This document shows positions 56,522 through 64,000 of a stretch of 64,000 nucleotides of DNA, one piece after another. Each line of letters starts with the position of its first letter. The first letter of the stretch is position 1. The position numbers and the translations under genes are program-made. Under the pieces are notes generated by a model. That model was given only the letters and a program-made list of their open reading frames with translations, was not told the DNA's origin and did not search any database. This DNA comes from Dermanyssus gallinae (taxonomy: Eukaryota > Arthropoda > Arachnida > Mesostigmata > Dermanyssidae), in assembly GCA_003439945.1 (NCBI GenBank), contig QVRM01002135.1, forward strand, positions 1 to 64,000, in the 5' to 3' direction.

Positions 56522-57793
56522 TTAGGTGCGGGGGGCGTTTGCATCGAGCAGAAGGGCAGTAAAGTGCTGCCGCAACTGCTCCTTTGTCATGCTGTGCATG
56601 CTTTTGTTCAGCCGGCGAACAATGTAGACATAGGGTTCGCGCTCTGCTCTCTCAAGCAAACGAAACTCCTCCTCCTCATCATGCCGGCGCTTATTCTCCA
56701 CAAGCAGTTTCTTGTAGGTTCCTCTATGTTGGCCATAGAGCGCCCTACGATCAGCAACTATCTGGGGGTCGGAGTGTAGAGCCCGTGCTCGGCGCAGGAG
56801 CCCCAAGGCTTCCCGACGTTTTAAGTAGCAGGCCTGTGTAAACCAGGGCCGTGCCCGTCTTTGTCTGTACTTCTTCTTGACTACAGCCGCCTTTACAGTG
56901 GCCTCCAAAGCGTGGTTGCTTTGCTCAATGTCAGAAGTTAATCTCAGCAGCTCTAACTCGCGCGTCAATACACGCAAATCTAGCTGCCTAGACCAGTATA
57001 TTGTCGGCTGCCGACTAGAGGCGCGTCCCTGGCCAGGCACACACAGAGACGCCAGCACCGGCAGGTGCTTCCGTGCTGGAATATTAAGTACCTCGCATCC
57101 TTGAAATTCCGTCGGATGTTGAAGGTTGTGAAACAGGAGGTCGATAGTGCTTCTTCCACTCTGGGAAACGTACGTGAATTTATCACGCTCATTTGCGCAA
57201 TGCAGGCCTCTATTTTCTAGAAGCTTAATAAGCACATCGCCCTTCCTGTCGGTGGCGCCACTATCAATCCGACAGTTGAAGTCGCCGCCGATTAGAGTGG
57301 TTAGCTGGAGGTTTAGTCCCGCTAGTCCAGCACTGATCGCATCGGCAAAGTCAACACCATCGTAATGAGGTGGCAGGTAGAACAATGCGAGGTTGAAACT
57401 ACCTGAGGTGAGTGTCATACAACACTCACCTCGACACACGCATTGCATTTGGGGTGACCCTGCTCGTAAATAGATTGAAAGTCCACCTACTGGTCTTCCC
57501 CGCCCTCCCTCTGGAAAACTCGCTAGCAGGTGGAAATCTCGCATTTCGTTGAAATGCAGTTCCACTCGCATAAACGTTTCCGTCAAGAGTACAATGTCCA
57601 CTTCGGGTGCTAGCTGTAAAGCCCCAGATAAACCCAGCCAGCGCCGGAAACTCACGCCTTTCGGCCAGAAGGCGCTACTTGAAACGTTACTAAAGTCACT
57701 ATCACCAAAGGCCACGCAGAACGTCTTCTGAAGTCCGGCCGGGAAACTTTGAGTTTCCAAATAGCACGCACTACAGTATGTCTCCCAAGCCAA
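56522..57793 (-). pseudogene. ORF1-tail / endonuclease fusion frame of the inserted LINE
   Basis: 423 open codons. The first ~50 (QKTFCVAFGDSDFSNV, SAFWPKGVSFRRWLG) are the end of ORF1. They run directly into LSGALQLAPEVDIVLLTETF, which is ORF2 lacking its first ~20 residues (the host copy has VLLWNC there). The endonuclease continues with LTTLIGGDFNCRIDSG, TYVSQSGRSTIDLLFHN and ARKHLPVLASL, then linker (RRARPWFTQACYLKRREALG) and a charged end before the RT frame. A deletion thus joined ORF1 and ORF2. The first Asn-bearing strand of the nuclease is missing, so activity is unlikely. Confidence 0.8.
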
Positions 57794-58503
57794 CCACGCA
57801 GCTGTTCTGCCGACGTTTTCCGGCTGAAGCCCTCCAAACGGAGAGCTCTCATGGGCAACACACGGTTTTTACACAGTGTTAGCTCACCCAGGTCTACTTC
57901 AGCACGTCCTGCCCGAAGAGGACGGTGCTTCCTATTCGCGTTAGTTTCGCGTTTTTCTGCCGCCGTTTGCTTGTGAATTTGAGAAGCATCGCTCGGCCTC
58001 GGACCCAGGCGTCCATCCTGCTTCTCTGGGCTGTTGCTGGTCGATCCACCACTTTCACTCGCGGTGGGCGCATCTGAGACGTTCGAAACAATTACGGGCT
58101 TGGCGGCGAGTTTTGAGCTGCCGCCAGTGCCCTGTGCCACTTTGTACTGTGCCACCGGCTTCTTCGTCTCGATTTCTACTCCCAATGTACTTACTTTGCT
58201 CCCGGTGGGACGGGAACGAAACTCGGAGACCAGTTGTTTAAGCTCTGACGCTCGGATGGTATTTGCCGCCGCGAGACGGCTAATCCGCTGCAGGGTCTCA
58301 AGCAAGGCGTCGTTTGGGCGGTCGCCTTCCAGTTCAGGACATCCAGGGCACCGAGCGGGCTGGTTTGCCCCTACATCGGTGCGCAGTGATGAGCACTTCA
58401 CATGGGCTACGCCCACAAAACAGGTAGGACACTGGGTCCACTCACACGAGCTCTTTATCACGGAGCTACATACAAAACACAGCGCACGGTTGGACGCCGC
58501 CAT
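57735..58503 (-). pseudogene. ORF1 of the inserted LINE, PHD-like zinc finger
   Basis: Starts MAASNRALCFVC only 8 bases from the 5' end of the element. Residues 9-55 give C-x2-C-x7-C-x4-C-x2-C-x5-H-x2-C-x14-C-x2-C, close to the C4HC3 pattern of PHD fingers found in ORF1 of several CR1/L2-type LINEs. A helical stretch (LLETLQRISRLAAANTIRASE) and a Ser/Lys-rich linker follow. The C-terminal domain SAEQLRGWLGRHTVVRAIWKL is shared with the host copy. A frameshift near 57740 moves the true end into the frame of the next ORF. Likely an RNA-binding partner of ORF2. Confidence 0.8.
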
Positions 58504-58507
58504 CTTG
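58496..58507 (-). promoter_or_regulatory. YY1/Pho-like motif at the LINE 5' end
   Basis: CAAGATGGCGGC on the minus strand fits the vertebrate YY1 and fly Pho consensus (core GCCAT on the other strand). It starts three bases inside the element and overlaps the ORF1 start codon. A YY1 site at the same position sets the start of human L1 transcripts, so it could be part of an internal promoter. Role inferred, not shown. Confidence 0.45.
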
Positions 58508-58510
58508 TCT

Positions 58511-58524
58511 TGCGGCCAACCATT
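58511..58524 (+). repeat. 14-bp target-site duplication, right copy
   Basis: TGCGGCCAACCATT, the right partner of 54775-54788. Confidence 0.95.
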
Positions 58525-58690
58525 GGAGTTTGTTAACTCTTTCCAGTATCTTGGCCTTCGGGTTCATTATACGGGAACGACGTTCACAGCGCATGTAAAC
58601 GAAACAGTACGGAAGGCACTTGTCTTTCTTTACGGGGAAGTAGGCAATGTCCGAAGACTGTCCGTTCTCTCAGCAGTGAGGCTTTTCACG
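58525..58690 (+). mobile_element. Continuation of the host LINE copy after the nested insertion
   Basis: Encodes EFVNSFQYLGLRVHYTGTTF, NETVRKALVFLYGEVGNVRR and LSVLSAVRLF, in frame with RCCGQPL before the insertion. Homology to the other copies stops after AVRLF, so this copy is 3'-truncated or interrupted at ~58690. Confidence 0.85.
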
Positions 58691-59564
58691 GTGCGGAAGC
58701 CCTTTATTATTAAAATAAAGCGAACTACTCGCAGAGTTTTTACCGAAATAGATTTTGTTTGGGTTGCAAACGGAAGTAAGGTTATATAAAAAAAACGAAT
58801 GTTAAACTAAATTAAAAACTGTTAATTAAGTACATATGCTCTACGATTTGGCAATACACGCAGTGGGATCCTTGTCATCACTTTAGTTGTTGTCTCTGTG
58901 CACCTGTTGGTTTTGTGTGTGCACCTGTTGGGTCGTGGATGCTACGGCAGAAATATCAGTATCTCTCATCGTCACCAACCATAGTATCATTCCCAAATAA
59001 ATGCAACGCATTGAGCAAACCGACGTTTATGCTTGTCAATTAACTAGATATATACTATCATTGTAAGTCATTTGAGGCCGAGACACTAGATTTACCTTAA
59101 GCCTTAGCCGCGTGCGATCGGTTGTTCGTTGAGCGCCAATAGCCTATTCGATTAATATATAAAATATGACTCGATCCTCTTCTTTTTTTTGTATTGTATG
59201 CACCAAGTTACTTCAATAAACGACTCATATAAACGATTTAGGATCTTCTTAGATGCTTCTTGCATATTAAGAGAATACCGATATAAATACGCACACGCAG
59301 GTATACATGCATGTATCTTGTAACTCACGAAACCCAGCGCACGAACCCCAGCACCGAGAACAACCTAGCTTAGAAATTTATAATATATAAGTAGGAGGTC
59401 GCCAGAGAAATCGCAACACGGCGAGTCGAGACAGCTTACTATTAAGTCAACAGATTTAACTCCGTCCTTCATCGTGAAGGGCTTTGCCAGTTGTTTACAT
59501 TCAGTTATTTTACAATCATGTGTAATAAGCACTGTTGACTGTTTATTAACTGACTGCAAGTAAA

Positions 59565-59569
<5 letters not shown>
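58691..59569. other. No recognisable feature
   Basis: AT-rich, with a (TTTTGTGTGTGCACCTGTTGG)-like doublet near 58895-58930 and no coding resemblance. Confidence 0.35.

Positions 59570-59607
<38 letters not shown>
59570..59607. repeat. (TA)n microsatellite
   Basis: 38 bp of TA repeats just outside the 3' end of the SINE copy at 59648. Confidence 0.95.
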
Positions 59608-59608
<1 letters not shown>

Positions 59609-59647
59609 TATTGCGCACAACCTAGAATTAAAAACATTTTAAGGAGG

Positions 59648-59928
59648 TTGTTTTTAATTCTAATTCTCCGTTCCCTACGGGCTTGGAACTTAACCGGAGG
59701 TATATCTTCAAAGCACCGAGGGCCAGACATGCTAAGACATCTAGGGCTTCCCCAGCAGTCCTTATAGCAGCATGGCCGCTCACTCTCAGCGGTATGATTT
59801 ATCATTTATTCTCTATGAGCATCGCTCAAAACAAATTGGACTAACAACAGTGATCGAGCCGGCGACATCCCGTCAGAAGACAACCATGGCTAGCACATTT
59901 GTCGCCTAAACCACGCCATTGCGGGCAA
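59648..59928 (-). mobile_element. tRNA-derived SINE, family 2, copy 2
   Basis: Minus-strand head: GTGGTTTAGGCGACAA (A-box-like) and GCCGGCTCGATCAC (B-box-like). The body blocks are the same as at 704-966: GATAAATCATACCGCTGAGA, AGCGGCCATGCT, GGGAAGCCC..CATGTC, TTCCAAGCCCGTAGGGAACG, then AATTAAAAACAACC. About 75-80% alike by eye. Confidence 0.6.
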
Positions 59929-59943
59929 CCTGTTTGTGATTAG

Positions 59944-59970
59944 ATATATATATATATATATATATATATA
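59944..59970. repeat. (TA)n microsatellite
   Basis: 27 bp of TA repeats beside the head of the SINE copy at 59648-59928. Confidence 0.9.
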
Positions 59971-60290
59971 CCACTGCTTGCAAAATGCATGCATATTAAA
60001 AGAAAGATGCCTAAAGGTCCCTTGAATAAAGATGTGCTCAACACATAACCAAGATGGGAATGCAGTTTTTTTCTGAGTAAACCATGGGTTGCCAGGATGC
60101 TTTCACGAGCAAGTGCTTGTATGAAAGAGGACACGGGCAAGAACGTTTGTTAATGCTGCGCGGTTTTGTGGTGAAAGATTTGTCCTGATTTCCAGAACTA
60201 ACTTCCAATGCTACTCAACCCGCCGTTTACGTAAACATCTTCTGTGGCTTTTTATTTCTGAAAAATTGTATTACTAAAAGTGAAACTGTC

Positions 60291-60294
60291 TCTT

Positions 60295-60350
<56 letters not shown>
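60291..60350. repeat. (CT)n-(TA)n compound microsatellite
   Basis: CT repeats (60291-60309) pass directly into TA repeats (60309-60350). Confidence 0.95.
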
Positions 60351-60352
<2 letters not shown>

Positions 60353-60357
60353 GACAT

Positions 60358-60452
60358 ATGTCTGACGTGCTAGAGAAAGCAATAAAACCCACATTGTGCC
60401 TCGTGTGTAGTGAGATTGTTTCAAACAATTCCAGGAGGATCCTTTCGAAAGG
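60358..60452 (+). CDS. Candidate coding exon with CxxC motif
   Basis: ATG at 60358 begins MSDVLEKAIKPTLCLVCSEI and VSNNSRRILSK, then a possible donor (AAAG|GTACAAAT) near 60452. The pattern looks like the start of a small zinc-finger protein. However, there is no second CxxC or His pair before the donor, no matching downstream exon was found, and the opposite strand is also open. Treat as weak. Confidence 0.2.
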
Positions 60453-60719
60453 TACAAATGAAAACCTAATACGCGACAGACGCGACGACGGCGCCAGTGA
60501 AACCGGAGGAAAGCAGAAAAAGATGGCTTTAGCCGCTGGAACGACGCGAGTCATCTTTTTCTTAAAGCCGTTTCGTTTAAGATCAAAGCCCCTGGATGGC
60601 CGCAAGCAGCCATTGCGAGTAAAATCCCCTGAACGCTCCCCCGGGACAGATAGGCTATATCTCCTGTCTGCCACCGGTGCTCTTCACCGAAACTCATCAG
60701 TGTCAGTTCGACTCTAAAG

Positions 60720-62639
60720 AACCTATCCCACCCGCTCGTTCGATCTAAGCGGCCTTTGTTTTTCTTCCATGAGCTCTAAACAAGAACAATAGGGAGCAAC
60801 TCGGCACGGAAAAACAAAAAATACAAAAAATGCCAACGATGCGATAATACAGTAGCAAAATGTCGATTGTGTGAACAAAGGAACATTTAATATACACGCA
60901 CATATATATAATTTGATGTTTAACGAGGCAAATTAGGCTGAGATATGTTGTTGTGATGCAGAACAAACAGTAAGTTCATTTCAATAATGAGTTCAGTACG
61001 TCGGCAACGATATTTAATTTACATTTTGATTCCGCTCAAATCGCTACACAGAGGAAGGATTACTTCAAACCCGGAGTTAACTTTCCCGAGGCCTATGTGT
61101 CAATAGGTGTGGGATTTTTTTAATACCGTGCGAACCCCTAGTAAGAATCCCTCGATCGGACGTCGACGGGATGAAATTGAGGAAATGGCCAGCGACCTTG
61201 GCAGAGGAGTCTGGTGACACATACTATTTCGATGCGATCTTTCTCAGGATTTGCTATTTTAGGTTTATATTATGATGATCATATGTCAAACAAAATTAAT
61301 ACGCACTTTTGTTGTGAACCGTTTGTATGCACGTACGTTCTGCGACAAACATATTTGTGTTTAGATGTTGTAGATGTAATAACAGCCCAATTCATTGGTT
61401 TGCTGGCTTCCTCGGCTGTCAAGTGTTGGCGAAACGAAACGAACTGAACGTTGTGGGTCCGCCCAAATTGTCGTGTTTTACCACAAGCGGCGATATGTGG
61501 TGGGTCTGTTAAAGATATCTATCTAGTTTCTACTATTTGTTGAAACCAGATTTTTCACAAAGAAGTTTCTGGTTCTTGTTGCTGTTATCGTTGTTACTAT
61601 AACCCGTCCGCCTGCTGGCTTGGACCAACCAGGCTTCGAACAGTGAAATGCTATTCATTGCGTTCATCACTCCTTCTTGCCAAGCGTTCTGCTCCCTTTC
61701 CTTATTTGGGCTCCTCTTTTCGCGTTCGAATTTGCCAGGCTGGGGACGGGGTAACGGCGAACGCGGTAAAGCCGAGCGGGGCAAGATCTGAAGAGCAGTG
61801 TTGGGTCGGCGTTTCGAGGCAGGCGGGCTAATTCGACGTCGCCGATGAGCCGTGAAGCCCTAATGACGCTCCTTGCTTCTGCTGCTGCTGCCAGTTGTGC
61901 AGCTGAGCCCCGCGATGCTGAGTGCGACTGCGTCTGTAAAACCCCCGTGGAATGAAATGAGTTGATCCCGCTGAAATCACGACGACAACGATTCTACCGG
62001 GTCGGCAAAGGAACGTAAGCGTACAAGTAAACGAGGGGGCGCGTAGCCCACACAGAAGGAGCCTGTGTTTGGTGTTACCGACATTCGTGGGATAACACAG
62101 GCGGCTTCACTCCAAAATCAACCGCCTTTCCTTGACCCTCTATCTTTGTGGCAGGTGACGATAATCTAAACAGGTCTCCAAACGTTAGCTGGCTAATGAT
62201 TACGATCACGGTTATGACCATAAAAGAAGCGACGGCCCACAGCAACATTCGCAGCAGCAGCAGTTAAGCTGTCCAACTGTACTACGTGTGCATATACACA
62301 TCAATTTATATATATATATATAGATTCATTTATCGTTCATTTACTTTTACATCAAGTTGGGTAAAGTCGCACCTAGAAAATATAAACATTGGCAGTCAGG
62401 TATGCATCCTAAATAAACACGGACACACACGCTACGGTTGTCAGGCGCGCTAGGATCACAAAACTTACACATTAACCAGCATCATACTCTAGCACAATTT
62501 GCACAAAAGCGTTTATGGAAAGCCTTCGACTAGAAGATGACGTGACGAAAGCTGTAAACTCAATATCGCACAGTGAGATTAGTTTGTTTTATCAACGCTC
62601 CTTGATGAATCTGTTGTTATTGTCCCCACTTTTGGACTT

Positions 62640-62642
<3 letters not shown>
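60720..62642. other. No recognised gene
   Basis: Scattered short frames (for example 61533-61784 minus, 61643-61831 plus) lack resemblance and splice support. A small (TA)n lies at 62306-62322. Confidence 0.35.

Positions 62643-62677
<35 letters not shown>
62643..62677. repeat. (TA)n microsatellite
   Basis: 35 bp of TA repeats. Confidence 0.95.
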
Positions 62678-62680
<3 letters not shown>

Positions 62681-62842
62681 AGGAAATAGAGGTTTAACAG
62701 CCGAGCGATACGTTGATGAGAACCCAACACTACACGCGAGACCTTATCTAAGGGGTGTTGGTGACAACTTCATCTTGCATTTTGCAATACTCGCATACCG
62801 CGGCAAATGCCCAGGGGTACTCTCAGAAGTCGAACTTAAGGA

Positions 62843-62845
<3 letters not shown>

Positions 62846-62878
<33 letters not shown>
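62846..62878. repeat. (TA)n microsatellite
   Basis: 33 bp of TA repeats. Confidence 0.95.
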
Positions 62879-62880
<2 letters not shown>

Positions 62881-63321
62881 CATGCTAAACAATGTTACGG
62901 TTCTGAGGTCAGAACATATGATCGCAATTCTTTTAAATAATTACACTCACTCCATGACACCTAAACTAGATGCCGCGTTCCCTCTGCAAACGACCAAAGA
63001 CAACGTTTGACTCAAAAACTGCCCTCTCTTCGGTCGCTCATGACCTCCTTAATTTGCTCACTTAATCATGCAAGGAATACTTCGGTTTGCTTGCTGATTG
63101 GACCTAGTGTATTTGTAGTAATAACAAAAAAATGCATATATCTTGTTCCCAGCGTATTTTTCACGTCTTCCGGCGTCCGGGTGCTTTGCTACCCATCTCG
63201 GCTCAACTGAGCTGTAATGTAAATAGGAAATCGCGGTTGTGCACAAAACTGTTGTATACCAAGCTAAGGACTCCCCATGAGACCTTATTGCAATCGTCAC
63301 CCCATTAGGTATTGATTCGCC

Positions 63322-63322
<1 letters not shown>

Positions 63323-63370
<48 letters not shown>
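63323..63370. repeat. (TA)n microsatellite
   Basis: 48 bp of TA repeats, just left of an inverted-repeat pair. Confidence 0.95.
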
Positions 63371-63372
<2 letters not shown>

Positions 63373-63399
63373 AAGTCATTCATATTGTTGTGCACGCAT

Positions 63400-63960
63400 T
63401 TCGAGATTTGATAGAACTCGGCAAGAAAATAAGTTTTCCCTATGGAGGGAAGACGTGGAAACGTCTTATTTAGGAGAGAGAGTGAAGTTTATAAAAGTAG
63501 TTTTTCTGCCTTTTTATTTTCCTACATAGTTGTGCGAAATCTCTGTTTGCGGGAGAACCAGTCATTCTGGTCAGAAAATTCTGCACAACGGAAGACACTT
63601 CACTAGCTTGCGTAGCAAACAGCTAATACCCAAATTAAGGAAAGTTATGAAAAGTCGATATTTTACGTTAACGCCTTTTCATGAAAAATCGTAAAATTAT
63701 TCCATTGCGACCAAAAATGTACGTCCGAAAGACCACTCTCACGCAATAGCAAATTTAATGCCCATCATTTTCGTATTAAGGTGATGGTGCTGCGTTACGT
63801 AGTTGTCAAGTCACTAAGCTTTTTCGACAGTCATAGTTGTTATGTTTTACGTGCAAGTTTTCACGTTCAGAACCGTAAAAATTTGCCAAGACGTTTTCGC
63901 CCCCTCCTTCCACTAGGAAAATTTATTCTCTTGTTGAGTTCTACCAAACCTCAAAATATG
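63400..63960. repeat. Inverted repeat pair, arms about 65 bp
   Basis: 63403-63468 (TTTCGAGATTTGATAGAACT, then GAAAATAAGTTTTCC, then AAACGTCTTA) matches the reverse complement of 63888-63958 (TTTTGAGGTTTGGTAGAACT, GAGAATAAATTTTCC, AAACGTCTTGGC) at ~75%. There is no ORF between. It could be an old foldback or MITE-like element; the window ends shortly after. Confidence 0.5.
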
Positions 63961-64000
63961 TACCTAACTTTCTTATGCGCCCTATGGAAATATGCATGCC

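Larger units (their letters stand above)
54789..58510 (-). mobile_element. PHD-ORF1 LINE family, near full-length copy inserted in the other copy
   Basis: Both ends are known from the 14-bp target duplication: the 5' end is AGACAAGATGGCGG (58510) and the 3' end lies just after AATAAA (54811-54806) with an AT-rich tail. ORF1 58503-~57735. Endonuclease 57793-56522. RT in three frames (56544-56251, GPDGNYYEHW; 56189-55986, EQFGFRKGRGTQDAIHLLQS; 56046-55780, FIDCVKAFDRAPR and TPQRDPLSC). YADDI (~55755), PYLGLRLHYTRTTF (55540). The C-terminus (55363-54881) has a His/Cys-rich tail, HVYTRYIVHGYHHLVC then CRCRFCWQIC. The QGD motif is QRD. At least four frameshifts and a deletion at the ORF1/ORF2 border disable it. 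Confidence 0.9.

Noticed and set aside
58034..58789. 251-codon plus-strand ORF as one gene
   Set aside because: It spans the 5' end of the minus-strand LINE and the resumed host LINE; only its last third (58525-58690) is real coding sequence.
1..64000. CRISPR array, toxin-antitoxin, phage or other prokaryotic system
   Set aside because: No regularly spaced repeats with unique spacers and no bacterial-type genes or ribosome-binding sites. Introns, SINEs and LINEs show a eukaryotic nuclear genome.

Overview
This window looks like a piece of a repeat-rich nuclear genome from an invertebrate, most likely an arthropod. Four kinds of evidence point that way. (1) At least one gene is split by introns with ordinary GT..AG borders. 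(2) Many long (TA)n arrays and two families of tRNA-like SINEs are present. (3) A mariner-type element with ~600-bp inverted repeats is present. (4) Most recognisable coding sequence comes from non-LTR retrotransposons of arthropod-type lineages (R2-like, R1-like, CR1-like and two families I cannot place exactly). There are no operons, bacterial genes, CRISPR arrays or rRNA operon. Species cannot be told from the sequence.

Layout. 0-7 kb: an old SINE and a decayed R1-like copy (+). 7.8-12.3 kb: the only host gene I can support, on the minus strand, with five phase-consistent exons and one doubtful terminal exon. It encodes a MINDY-4-like (DUF4205) ubiquitin-hydrolase fold in which the nucleophile position is serine. 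A CR1-like LINE and (TA)n arrays sit in its introns. 13-19 kb: a 460-bp tandem duplication, a LINE tail, a decayed gag-like ORF1, and an element with a C-terminal nuclease-like domain that has lost its RT core. 20-35 kb: broken R1-like copies on both strands, one copy of a PHD-ORF1 LINE family, and a 186-bp SINE with target duplication inside one R1-like copy. 35-40 kb: an R2-like element enclosed by inverted repeats, then a second, internal-only R2 fragment enclosed by 59-60-bp direct repeats. 40-42 kb: an ACGT-rich minisatellite and more SINE copies. 42.7-45.6 kb: a 2,890-bp mariner-like element with TA duplication, nested in a palindromic repeat. 46-48.4 kb: Gypsy and LINE relics. 51.9-58.7 kb: two PHD-ORF1 LINE copies, one inserted into the other with a 14-bp target duplication. 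59-64 kb: mostly non-coding, with (TA)n arrays and an inverted repeat.

Apart from the MINDY-like gene, the coding content is a record of nested insertions. Almost every element carries frameshifts, stops or deletions. The most interesting items are the serine-for-cysteine MINDY gene, the R2 fragment with a long target duplication that shares lesions with its neighbour, the R2 copy bounded by inverted repeats, the mariner element whose transposase stop lies inside its TIR, and the precisely resolved LINE-in-LINE insertion. I found no convincing new defence or metabolic system.
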